Shown here: positions 54,015 to 61,616 of the stretch, in pieces
Numbering within the stretch: the first letter of the stretch is position 1
Layout of the letters: each line of letters opens with the position of its first letter
Source of the DNA: Verrucomicrobiota bacterium
GTDB taxonomy: Bacteria > Verrucomicrobiota > Verrucomicrobiae > Limisphaerales > UBA11358
Length of the DNA stretch: 64,000 nt
Direction: 5' to 3'
NCBI GenBank assembly: GCA_014860005.1
Contig: JACZKP010000111.1
Location: 1-64,000, forward strand
Position numbers and translations under genes: made by a program
Notes under the pieces: generated by a model
Told to the model about the DNA's origin: nothing
The model's database searches: none
The model's input: the letters and a program-made list of their open reading frames with translations, nothing else

Positions 54015-54569
54015 TCATGGTCGATTTCTCCCAATTCTCTGTGCGGTCATGGCTGATGCTCTGAGAAACCCGCCGTCAAAACAAACGCGAGTGACATCAG
54101 CGTATCGCAACCGGCGTGGGCCTGTCCACTGGCCGAAGTAATCCGCATCCTCAATGGTGAAGCTGCGCTCGGCCATGCTGATAACTGGGCCGACGTAGGT
54201 CGTGTGACGGCGAGGTGTCTCGCGATGTGCGGACAAGAGCGGATACCTCGCAGAAATGGACGACAGCAAATCCTGAACAGAAACGAGGCGGACGTCGCGT
54301 GGCGGCGTCGGCCGAATCTTCAGGCGGCGTATCGCTCGATAACGCCAGTAGCGTGGGTCGTCGAAGAAACAAAAGCTGCGGATGTCGCACTGCCTGATAA
54401 CGTCGTAGCCGTCGAGGCAGAACACCTCGGAATTGAAGGAGTGGAGGAGAACCAACTCATCGCTCGAACCGACGACAAACCCAAACACCGTGGGCATACC
54501 GGCAGGCCGATGAATCTGCACCAAGTGCCGACTCAGTTTCTTCAAGTCACGTTGGAATGAGGAGGCCAT
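54015..54569 (-). CDS. Unknown protein upstream of a large inverted repeat
   Basis: About 184 residues from the ATG at 54569 (MASSFQRDLKKLSRHLVQIHRP). The open frame continues to 54866, but that part is repeat DNA, so the start at 54569 is preferred. Two strand-rich blocks are visible: FGFVVGSSDELVLLHSFNSEVFCLDGYDVI and SFTIEDADYFGQWTGPRRLRYADVTRVCFDG. Each looks like a small beta barrel, with DVI/DVT turn motifs recalling LSM- or PH-like folds in immunity or chaperone proteins. That comparison is an impression only. It lies between a large palindrome and another unknown gene in the same direction. Confidence 0.5.
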   Translation of the reverse strand: MASSFQRDLKKLSRHLVQIHRPAGMPTVFGFVVGSSDELVLLHSFNSEVFCLDGYDVIRQCDIRSFCFFDDPRYWRYRAIRRLKIRPTPPRDVRLVSVQDLLSSISARYPLLSAHRETPRRHTTYVGPVISMAERSFTIEDADYFGQWTGPRRLRYADVTRVCFDGGFLRASAMTAQRIGRNRP

Positions 54570-54607
54570 GAATGACGCCAATAACCTGTATTGGTGAGTT
54601 TTGCAGG

Positions 54608-54876
54608 CTAGGCTTAATGCCTTTCGGGAATTCAGACCGACGATTGTCCCGGAGGGACATCCGACCATAGCCCAGCGTTTCAACGCTGGGTTGAGCCGCC
54701 AAGCGGGACAAGTCCCGGAGGGACGGCAGAAAGCCGGCTCGGCAACGCGATGCTCTTTCGTCCCGCTGGGACTCGCTGGTTTTGGATCGCGCAACCCAGC
54801 GTTGAAACGCTGGGCTATTTTCACAATGTCCCTCCGGGACAGGACCGTCCAATTCCCGAAAGGCATTAGGCTTAGG
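54608..54876. repeat. Large imperfect inverted repeat (about 269 bp), family 4
   Basis: The outer arms TAATGCCTTTCGGGAATT (54615-54632) and AATTCCCGAAAGGCATTA (54851-54868) are perfect. Inside them lie the pairs TGTCCCGGAGGGACAT / ATGTCCCTCCGGGACA and AGCCCAGCGTTTCAACGCTGGGTT / AACCCAGCGTTGAAACGCTGGGCT. A central segment has CGGGACAAGTCCCGGAGGGACGG. It looks like a composite of several smaller palindromes. No coding role seen. Confidence 0.85.
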
Positions 54877-55221
54877 CGTTACATTCATTGCCGCCGAGGT
54901 TATGCCTCCGCACGCGGGCGACAAGTGTTTTTCTGCTGGTGCTTGGGCTTTGCGGCGGTAACCGTGTCCTTTGCCGTTGGTCCAGAAGTGGAAGCCCCAT
55001 GAATCGGAGCGCCGATCTCCGATCCGGCGCGTTGGGATGGAGACACGGGCCGGATCGGAGACCGGCGCTCCTTCCCCATTGCCCGTTCAGGGGTTTATAG
55101 CGCGAAGGGTCTCACCAGGCGCACAGTACCCAAGAAGACGTTTTGATTGCATTTCTACCGGACTGCCGCTCGAATGGAGGCACGAACTGCACCGACAACC
55201 AAACTTCATCGCACACCAATT
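54877..55221. other. 345-base gap with one family 2 repeat
   Basis: Between the large inverted repeat and the DUF1080 gene. It contains the family 2 palindrome at 55006-55071. The remainder shows no gene; the frame reaching back from the DUF1080 start to 55147 has no signal peptide. Confidence 0.45.
55006..55071. repeat. Palindromic dispersed repeat, family 2, copy B
   Basis: The arms GGAGCGCCGATCTCCGATCC and GGATCGGAGACCGGCGCTCC pair over nearly their whole length around a loop of about 26 bases. The other copy is at 15322-15393. Confidence 0.85.
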
Positions 55222-55866
55222 ATGAGAACACACCAACGGCTCCAGGCTTTGACCCGCGGCGCGGCGCGACTGCTCGCCACCCTGTTCGTGCTCGGCCTGG
55301 TTTCCACCGCTCAAGCCGGCGCCGGCGCAGACGGGCTGACCCCGATTTTCAACGGCAAGGACCTCACCGGCTGGAAGGTGCCGGAGCCGAATCCGTTCTG
55401 GAAAGTTGTGGACGGCGTACTGGTGGGCGAAAACGACGAGCAACTCAAAGGCAGCATGCTCTGGACGGAGAAGGCCTACGGCGATTTCGTCATCGAATGT
55501 GAATCCCGCTGGATCGGGGAAATTGACAGCGGCATCATGCTGCGAAAACCGCAATTGCAGTTGCAGTTCGGCGTGTCGCGAAGCCTAAAGCGCGATCTGA
55601 CCGGCTCGTTTTACACCGGCGGCGCGGAACGCTATCCCGAAGCCGGCCAGGCGAAGAATCTTGAGAAGCTGCTCAAGCCTGATGACTGGAACAAGTTCCG
55701 GCTGGAGGCCAAATGCGACACGTTCACGGTGTGGATCAACGGCCAGCAGGCGGTGCAGTATGTGAATCCGAAATATCCCGATCCCGCCCCCATTGGATTG
55801 CAGATTCACGGCGGACTGAAAATGAAGGTGGAGTTCCGAAATGTGCGCGTGAAGGAACTGAAGTAA
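55222..55866 (+). CDS. DUF1080 (3-keto-disaccharide hydrolase-like) secreted protein
   Basis: A 214-residue protein from the ATG at 55222, with a signal peptide (ARLLATLFVLGLVSTAQA). The concanavalin-like DUF1080 domain is complete: LTPIFNGKDLTGWKV, WKVVDGVLVGEN, LWTEKAYGDFVIECESRW, SGIMLRKP, DDWNKFRLEAKCDTFTVWINGQQ and the end IGLQIHGGLKMKVEFRNVRVKEL. DUF1080 domains are very numerous in Verrucomicrobia and Planctomycetes; some hydrolyse 3-keto-glycosides made by Gfo/Idh/MocA-type enzymes. The matching oxidoreductase is not adjacent, but two occur in this window (30283-31635, 59940-61289). Confidence 0.9.
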   Translation: MRTHQRLQALTRGAARLLATLFVLGLVSTAQAGAGADGLTPIFNGKDLTGWKVPEPNPFWKVVDGVLVGENDEQLKGSMLWTEKAYGDFVIECESRWIGEIDSGIMLRKPQLQLQFGVSRSLKRDLTGSFYTGGAERYPEAGQAKNLEKLLKPDDWNKFRLEAKCDTFTVWINGQQAVQYVNPKYPDPAPIGLQIHGGLKMKVEFRNVRVKELK

Positions 55867-56302
55867 CCAACGCCGCTTCGATGAGCCGCCGCTACAAGGG
55901 CAAGGTATCAGCATCAGTGAAACCATGCTGGCATAACGCGTGAATAGGGAAGTTGAAGTCACCGCACTCCAGACGCTCTGCGTAATGCCTCAGTCTTGCC
56001 CGGCGGTAGCGCAGATTTCCAATCTGCTGTATCGCCGAATTCCATTCGGCAGATCGGCCAAACGCTCGGCAACGCCGGTGCTGGCGACGGTTCGCGGATT
56101 GGAAATCCGCGATACGGCAGACTGGAAGTCTGCGCTACGAGCGTGCTCGCCGGGCAAGACTGGGGCATTGCCGCTCTGCGAGCGACAAACATCTCCGTGC
56201 GGCGCGTTCACCGCCGCTCTCCGACTGCCAGTTCTGGATCAATGACTTTCCTGGCGAGTCGCGGAAACTGAAGTTCCCCTCACGGCGGCGGTCGGCACAA
56301 GC
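55867..56302. other. 436-base gap with the family 3 inverted repeat
   Basis: No gene is supported between the DUF1080 gene and the TSUP transporter gene. Most of the gap is taken by the inverted repeat at 55984-56169. Confidence 0.5.
55984..56169. repeat. About 186-bp inverted repeat, family 3
   Basis: The outer arms AATGCCTCAGTCTTGCCCGGCG and CGCCGGGCAAGACTGGGGCATT match at 21 of 22 positions. Inner arms GTAGCGCAGATTTCCAATCTGC and GCAGACTGGAAGTCTGCGCTAC match at 20 of 22. More internal palindromes include GCGGATTGGAAATCCGC. It resembles repeat units found between genes in many verrucomicrobial genomes (recalled, not checked). Confidence 0.82.
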
Positions 56303-57061
56303 ATGTTTGAACTCTGGCAACTGGCGCTGTTGTTTGCCACTGGCCTCGTCGCTGGCTTCGTGGATTCCATCGCGGGCGGCGGCGGACTGATTGCCGTGCC
56401 GGTGCTGATGGGACTGGGACTGGACCCCAGGCTCGCGCTCGGCACCAACAAACTGCAGGCCACGTTCGGCGCGGCGAGCGCGGCATGGCATTACGCGCGG
56501 GCAGGCACGGTGAATCTGCGGGACTGCGGTCGGGGGTTCGCCCTGTCGGTGGTTGGCGCGGCGTTCGGCACGCTGGCCGTGCAACAAATGGACCCTTCCT
56601 TCCTGAAGCGCATCATTCCCATCCTGCTTATCGTGGTGGCCATTTACTCGCTGGTTCATCGCCGCCTGGGGGCGGACGCGACCTCACCACGCATGCCGCG
56701 CGGCGGGTTTGACTTGTTATTCGGACTGGGACTGGGTTTTTACGACGGCTTCTTTGGTCCGGGAACGGGAACATTCTGGACGATGGCGTTCATGCTCGGA
56801 CTGGGGTTTAACATGACCCGCGCCACGGGCTACACCAAGGTGATGAACTTCGGCAGCAACATCGCGTCGCTCGCGTTCTTCCTGCTGGCCGGACAGGTGC
56901 TGTTCGTGGCCGGCCTGGTCATGGGCGCGGGCCAGTTGTTGGGCGCACGCCTGGGCAGCAAAATGGTCGTGCGGCGTGGAACGAAATTCATCCGGCCCGT
57001 CTTCATCTCGGTGGTGCTGGCGCTGACCTTGAAGCTGCTATACGACGCTTATGTGAGGTAG
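56303..57061 (+). CDS. TSUP-family transporter (TauE/SafE)
   Basis: A 252-residue integral membrane protein with about 7-8 hydrophobic segments. The signatures are the N-terminal AGFVDSIAGGGGLIAVPVLMGLGLDPRLALGTNKLQATFG and the second-half repeat FGLGLGFYDGFFGPGTGTFWTMAFMLGLGFNMTRATGYTKVMNFGSN. The family moves sulfite, sulfoacetate, taurine or other small anions across the inner membrane. The substrate cannot be deduced from this sequence, and no sulfur genes lie nearby. It is encoded alone. Confidence 0.93.
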   Translation: MFELWQLALLFATGLVAGFVDSIAGGGGLIAVPVLMGLGLDPRLALGTNKLQATFGAASAAWHYARAGTVNLRDCGRGFALSVVGAAFGTLAVQQMDPSFLKRIIPILLIVVAIYSLVHRRLGADATSPRMPRGGFDLLFGLGLGFYDGFFGPGTGTFWTMAFMLGLGFNMTRATGYTKVMNFGSNIASLAFFLLAGQVLFVAGLVMGAGQLLGARLGSKMVVRRGTKFIRPVFISVVLALTLKLLYDAYVR

Positions 57062-57126
57062 CGGAATTGCAGAATCCCCTGGCCGTTTGCCCTAAATCCG
57101 GAGGTGGCAATGAAGGAAAAGAAGGG

Positions 57127-57247
57127 AAACCACTGATGGACGCAGATGGACACAGATGAAAAGGAGTTGCGACCAAACTGCGATCACCTGGCAGGTGAAG
57201 CACGTTCGCGTCAAAAATCTGTGTTCATCTGCGTCCATCTGTGGTTT
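57127..57247. repeat. 121-bp inverted repeat, family 5
   Basis: The arms begin AAACCACTGATGGACGCAGA (57127 on) and end TCTGCGTCCATCTGTGGTTT (57247); they pair at 29 of 31 positions. The motif of alternating GATGGACGCAGATGGACACAG is itself internally repetitive. Confidence 0.85.
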
Positions 57248-57320
57248 CAACGGCTGTTTTTAGGTTTGCCCCTCCTGACCGGTCGAACTGACAGGAAAAT
57301 GCGTGACTGGAAAATCTGGA

Positions 57321-57350
57321 ATTCATGTTCCTGTCATCCATGTTCCTGTC
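57321..57350. repeat. Tandem 15-mer, two copies
   Basis: ATTCATGTTCCTGTC is followed directly by ATCCATGTTCCTGTC, with further related TGACAGG/GACTGG motifs nearby. It is just downstream of the stop of the PH-like membrane protein gene (57366-57806). Confidence 0.7.
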
Positions 57351-57365
57351 GAAAAAGTCTGCCGG

Positions 57366-57806
57366 TCAGTTCGTTTTGGTCAGTTTGAACTGGATGAAAT
57401 CAGTCAGGGTCTGCGGCTCGTCCGTGCCGATGCGGAAGCGTTTCCCGTTCTTCATCACGAGTTCGACAGCATCCAGCCCGGAAACATTATAGAGCCAGCC
57501 GCCGGGATATAGGCGAATGCCCCAGCCCCACCACCAGCGGTTGCGCACCGGTTGCGCGGACGCAATTTCTTCGAGCCGGAAGCTTTTGCGGATCAGTCCC
57601 ACACCGAATTTGATGCGGACCAACGAATCATCCACCTCCACGGTGAGCGTCGCCATGAGCGAGGCGATGAGCAGGATAACCAGGACAATGATCGGCCAGA
57701 CAAACTGCCGGGCCGCAGGCGGTGTCGGCAGCAGTTCGAACAAGATGAGCGCTCCGACACAGGCCGCCAGAGTCACCCAACCGGTTTGCGTGTGTTTGTA
57801 GGTCAT
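57366..57806 (-). CDS. Small membrane protein with PH-like soluble part, unknown
   Basis: A 146-residue protein from the ATG at 57806 (MTYKHTQTGWVTLAACVG). Two membrane segments lie in the first 60 residues (VTLAACVGALILFELL and PIIVLVILLIASLMATL). They are followed by a compact beta-rich domain (VEVDDSLVRIKFGVGLIRKSFRLEEI and RLYPGGWLYNVSGLDAVELVMKNGKRFRIG). Such TM-PH proteins are common and uncharacterised; the second domain resembles bacterial PH domains that read membrane lipids or form rings. Clean frame, no close neighbours on the strand. Confidence 0.75.
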   Translation of the reverse strand: MTYKHTQTGWVTLAACVGALILFELLPTPPAARQFVWPIIVLVILLIASLMATLTVEVDDSLVRIKFGVGLIRKSFRLEEIASAQPVRNRWWWGWGIRLYPGGWLYNVSGLDAVELVMKNGKRFRIGTDEPQTLTDFIQFKLTKTN

Positions 57807-57954
57807 GCTGTCCGGCGTTGAAAACCGCAACCGCACGCGGCAGGACAGCCGGCAGACTTCGACAGGCGCTTGCGCCCGGTTCGGCTCGCCGCCCGCCGTT
57901 CAGCGAAGCACTTGAAGCGCGAAGCCCCCGCGATCAATGGCCGGCCTGCTTTGC

Positions 57955-59907
57955 TTACTTGTTCGCGGCCACCACCGCCCGGGCGCGTTTCGCCAGTTCG
58001 GCGTTCGCGGTGACTTGGGCCACTTTTTCCAAACCCGCCACCAGCTCGGGTGAGAGTTTTGTGGGGTTGCGCCCCTGCCCCATTTTCTCGGCGACGTTGA
58101 CTGCGGCGACACAGGCTTCGGCGCGGATGGCGGCGTCCTCCAGGAATGGCAGGATCAACGTGAGCGAGCCTGCCTGGTTGATTCCGCCCAAAGCGGCGAG
58201 GAGCATTCTCTTCTCTTCAGTTCGTTCCACCAAGCCGGCGGCCTCGCGGCACATTTCCAATCGCCGTCGCGGAGGGATTTCGTTGTCGGCGGCCCAGCGC
58301 AAATAACCGCGCAGGCCAAGCTGTTTGTCCGCTGGAGTGCCGGCAGACTTGGCCAGCGCCAGCAGATCCGGCGCGGCAGCGGCGCTGGTCCAGGAGTTGA
58401 GCGCGTCAATGGCTGCGGCGCGAACCTCCGGATTCGAGTCCTTGACCGCGGATCGGACGGCGTCCAGGGCCTTGTCACCGCCGGCGATCACGAGCACGCG
58501 TAACAGCGCCGCCTTTTGCGCCGGCTTGGCCGACGGCAATTGTGCGATCAACTGCGGGGCGCTGGCTCCCGAATCACCCGCGCGGGCACACACCGCACCG
58601 AGCGCTTCTTCGACCGCAGCGAGGTCTTGCGGACTGGAGGACTTCACCAGCAAGTCCAGCAAGGCGGGCAACTCCGCAGCGCCGGCCAGTTCGCCCAATC
58701 GCTTGAGCGCAGCGGCGCGAATGTTTGCATCCTTGTCGCTCGCCGCGTGACGCAGGACGGGGATCGCCTCATTCATCCGCCTGCGCGAAACGAGTTCCAT
58801 GGCGACCAACCGCTGCGCGGTGCTTCCGCGCGTGAGCAATCCGGTGATGGTGGCATTGACTTCCGTTCCGGGAAAACCCGCCATGGCCTGCTTCGCGGCT
58901 TCGGCGATGTCGCGGTCTGAATCCAACAGCAACTCCGCGAGCATGGGCACCGCCGAAGGACCGCCGATCTCCGGCAGGACGCGGATGGCGGCGACACGGA
59001 CAGCCTTTGCACCTTCACGCGCAATGGCCAAGACCGCGGGCAGCGCGCCAGCATCCCCGCGTTTGCCGAGCGTCTGGATCAACAGGATTTGTTTGTCGGC
59101 GGAATGCCGGCCCAACTCGCCGGCCAGCGCCTTCGTCACCGACGCGCCCGGCATTTCCATTGCGGTCAGGGCGGCAGCGGCCACGAGCACAAAGTCGTCG
59201 CTGCGAATGGCCTCGACGAGCATGGTTACGCCATCATTGCCACGGACCAGCACCGCGCCGCGCAATGCCCCCGCGCGCACCTGGTGTGGTGCGGCAGGCA
59301 AGGCCCGCAACCGGTCGTAAATGCCCATCGCTTCCTGGCGTTCCCCCTTCGCTGCGAGGGCTTCTGCGCAACGGAACAAGCCTTCACAGAACGCGAGTTG
59401 ATTTGCCGCCGACACGCCGGTCAAAGCGTCGCCCAACGCCTTCGCGGCAGCGGAATTTCCAATGCTACCCAGGGCACGGGCGGCGGCTTGCGCCACGTCG
59501 GCATCGGCATTTCGCAGCAAGCCGGACAACGACGGCACGGCTTGCGCATCTTGGCGCACACCGAGGCTCCCAATCACGCCCACCAGAGGCCGGCCATTCA
59601 GTTTTCCAAGCGTGGCGCGAAGGGCGTTATCCACGGCCGGACCGGGAATGGTTTCCAGCGCGTAACGAGCCATGTGGTTGAGTTCCGGGTCGCTCAACAA
59701 ATCCGACAACACCGGGACAGACGCGGCGGTGGCGATGGTGGTGAGTTCCCGGCAAGCATCCGCCTTGGCCTTGCGCGGGGCGTCTGATTTCAGAATGGCG
59801 ATCAGTTTAGCCTCTTGTTCCCCGGAGGGTCGGCTGGCTTGCCCGAAAGCAAGCATTACTCCAGCTAGCAGCAGACCGAGCGATAGATTGAATTTTGAGT
59901 TTAACAT
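57955..59907 (-). CDS. Exported HEAT-repeat protein
   Basis: A 650-residue protein from the ATG at 59907, giving a signal peptide (FNLSLGLLLAGVMLAFGQ). The rest is made of about 15 HEAT-type helical repeats, for example ALPAVLAIAREGAKAVRVAAIRVLPEIG, and SAVPMLAELLLDSDRDIAEAAKQAM. Repeats of this kind act as scaffolds for protein or lyase interactions; in Verrucomicrobia they often occur in Gfo/Idh/MocA or PVC-type periplasmic proteins. It is 32 bases after the Gfo/Idh/MocA gene on the same strand, so the two are likely one transcript, with the HEAT protein as a partner (inference). Confidence 0.88.
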   Translation of the reverse strand: MLNSKFNLSLGLLLAGVMLAFGQASRPSGEQEAKLIAILKSDAPRKAKADACRELTTIATAASVPVLSDLLSDPELNHMARYALETIPGPAVDNALRATLGKLNGRPLVGVIGSLGVRQDAQAVPSLSGLLRNADADVAQAAARALGSIGNSAAAKALGDALTGVSAANQLAFCEGLFRCAEALAAKGERQEAMGIYDRLRALPAAPHQVRAGALRGAVLVRGNDGVTMLVEAIRSDDFVLVAAAALTAMEMPGASVTKALAGELGRHSADKQILLIQTLGKRGDAGALPAVLAIAREGAKAVRVAAIRVLPEIGGPSAVPMLAELLLDSDRDIAEAAKQAMAGFPGTEVNATITGLLTRGSTAQRLVAMELVSRRRMNEAIPVLRHAASDKDANIRAAALKRLGELAGAAELPALLDLLVKSSSPQDLAAVEEALGAVCARAGDSGASAPQLIAQLPSAKPAQKAALLRVLVIAGGDKALDAVRSAVKDSNPEVRAAAIDALNSWTSAAAAPDLLALAKSAGTPADKQLGLRGYLRWAADNEIPPRRRLEMCREAAGLVERTEEKRMLLAALGGINQAGSLTLILPFLEDAAIRAEACVAAVNVAEKMGQGRNPTKLSPELVAGLEKVAQVTANAELAKRARAVVAANK

Positions 59908-59939
59908 GGCTTTTCCCTTTCTCAGCAGTGCAGTTGAGT

Positions 59940-61289
59940 TCAAATGATCCACGGCTCGCGCATGGCGCGCGAACGCAGCCGGTTTGCTTCGACGTCGTTA
60001 ATGAATTCCTCCTTCACCGGATCGAACTTCAGGTCGCGCTTGAGCCACATGCAAATGTTGGCGGCGTGAACGGTGGACATCGAGCGATGCATAACTTCCG
60101 GGTTGGCAACGGTCAGCCGGCGGGATTTGACGCAGTCAAAGAAATCCCGCACATGACTCATCGGACGCTGCGTGCGGGCCATGTAATCGGCGACAATCTT
60201 GCGGAAGTCCGCCAGCAACGCAGGCGAGGAAACGTCCGGCTTAGAGTAACCGTCTGCCGCGGCGACCCATCCCTCCGGCCCGTCAAACCGCATGCCACAC
60301 GAGCCACGCCACCACTTGTCGCCCCGCGAAAGCACCATCTTCACCCCATTGGGGAACACCGTGATCATTTCGTCGCCGGTGGGATTGCTGACGTAACGAT
60401 ACTCGACGGCGGAGGTGTTCAGGCAATCAATACCCGCCTGCGCCTGGGCAAAGGTGTGCGCGCCCCACTCGCCGATGCAACTGGTGTGGAAATCATAATA
60501 ACCCCGCCACCCGCCGCGAGTATAAGCCGGGTTGTAAGGTCGCCACGGACACGGGCCGAGCCACTGGTCCCAATCCACTTCCTCCTTCGGCGGTTCGGGT
60601 TCAGCGGGCAGCCAGTCGTGTTTCATCTCAGCAGCGTCCCACGGTGCGATGTGCGCGTAGGTGGTATGCACTTTGCCCAAGCGGCCCATCCGCGCCATTT
60701 CGATGCAGAAGACGAAATTCTCCTCGCTCAACCGTTGCGTGCCCGTCTGATAGACTCGCGCGTAGCGGCGCGCGGTTTCCACCACGGCCTGGCCTTCGGC
60801 GATGGTCATGGAAGAAGGCTTTTCGGAATAGACATCCTTGCCCGCGCGCATGGCCAGAATGGAGGCCAGCGCGTGCCAGCGATCGCCGGTGGCGATGAGC
60901 ACCGCGTCAATGTCCGTGCGTGCGGCAAGAAATTCGCGAATGTCGCCGTAGATTTTGCAGTCCTGGTTGCCGTAGTGATTGTCAGCCACCTTCTTCACAG
61001 CTTCACGCGCTGCTTTCTTGGCATCGCACACGGCCACGAAATGCACGTCGCGTTCCGGCAGCATCCACCGGAGCACACCCGTGCCACGGCCACCAATGCC
61101 AATACCACCGAACACAATTCGCTCGCTGGGCGGTACGGCGCCGTTCAATCCCAGCGCCGAGCCGGGAATCAGGCAGGGCGCGGCAAGTGCAGCTCCGGCC
61201 AGCGAAGCACGCCGGAGGAATTGTCGCCGCGACAGTGAAGCGTTTGAGAGGGATTCTCGAACCCGCAATGGAGAAGATTGCTTTCGCAT
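59940..61289 (-). CDS. Gfo/Idh/MocA-family oxidoreductase, Tat-exported, copy 2
   Basis: A 449-residue protein with an N-terminal Tat signal (LSRRQFLRRASLAGAALAAPCL). The Rossmann nucleotide-binding part is RIVFGGIGIGGRGTGVL, then VAVCDAKKAAREAVKKVA, and the EKPSSMTIAEGQAVVE block (E-K-P motif). The C-terminal substrate domain includes HTSCIGEWGAHTFAQAQAGIDCL and the end REPWII. It is related to but clearly different from the copy at 30283-31635. Probably an exported NAD(P)-dependent sugar or inositol oxidoreductase with tightly bound cofactor. It is directly followed by the HEAT-repeat gene. Confidence 0.93.
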   Translation of the reverse strand: MRKQSSPLRVRESLSNASLSRRQFLRRASLAGAALAAPCLIPGSALGLNGAVPPSERIVFGGIGIGGRGTGVLRWMLPERDVHFVAVCDAKKAAREAVKKVADNHYGNQDCKIYGDIREFLAARTDIDAVLIATGDRWHALASILAMRAGKDVYSEKPSSMTIAEGQAVVETARRYARVYQTGTQRLSEENFVFCIEMARMGRLGKVHTTYAHIAPWDAAEMKHDWLPAEPEPPKEEVDWDQWLGPCPWRPYNPAYTRGGWRGYYDFHTSCIGEWGAHTFAQAQAGIDCLNTSAVEYRYVSNPTGDEMITVFPNGVKMVLSRGDKWWRGSCGMRFDGPEGWVAAADGYSKPDVSSPALLADFRKIVADYMARTQRPMSHVRDFFDCVKSRRLTVANPEVMHRSMSTVHAANICMWLKRDLKFDPVKEEFINDVEANRLRSRAMREPWII

Positions 61290-61426
61290 GGGGCCAGTCT
61301 ATTTGCGGTGCTTCGCAAGTCGAGAATGAAACCTGGTCAAAACTGGGATTCAATCAAACGCGGAGACGAACCCATGTTGAATTCCTTTGCGCTCGGGCAG
61401 TAAGGAATTTAACCTCCGCGTCGCTT

Positions 61427-61500
61427 TGTCCGGTGGTGTAATGGTAGCACAAGGGTCTTTGGAGCCCTTTGTCATGGTTCGAATCCATGCCGGACAGCCA
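61427..61500 (+). tRNA. tRNA-Gln (anticodon UUG)
   Basis: The acceptor stem TGTCCGG / CCGGACA closes a 74-base cloverleaf. A D arm (GTG...CAC), an anticodon stem AGGGT / GCCCT with loop CTTTGGA (anticodon TTG), and a T arm CATGG-TTCGAAT-CCATG follow. The 3' end is encoded as GCCA. A weak promoter TTGAAT (61377-61382) with TAAGGA (61401-61406) precedes it. Confidence 0.95.
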
Positions 61501-61567
61501 ACCCGCTCACCACAATTCCTGCCATTAGAACTTTCCGGCGACGATCAACCGGTCGGCGGAAAACAAA

Positions 61568-61598
61568 AACCGCCGTCAGCGCGAAGCCGACGGCGGTT
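61568..61598 (-). terminator. Rho-independent terminator of the large minus-strand surface protein gene
   Basis: The stem AACCGCCGTC / GACGGCGGTT (10 bp, 11-base loop) lies 19 bases past the stop at 61617. On the minus strand it is followed by TTTGTTTT. It can also serve as a terminator for tRNA-Gln on the plus strand. Confidence 0.8.
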
Positions 61599-61616
61599 GA
61601 GGAGTGCGGTTCTACT

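Larger units (their letters stand above)
57062..57365. other. 304-base gap with inverted and tandem repeats
   Basis: No gene is supported. It contains the inverted repeat 57127-57247 and the tandem repeat 57321-57350, both listed separately. Confidence 0.5.

Noticed and set aside
54570..54866. N-terminal 99-residue extension of the unknown protein at 54015-54569
   Set aside because: The extension is read from the inverted repeat itself and contains no protein-like features.
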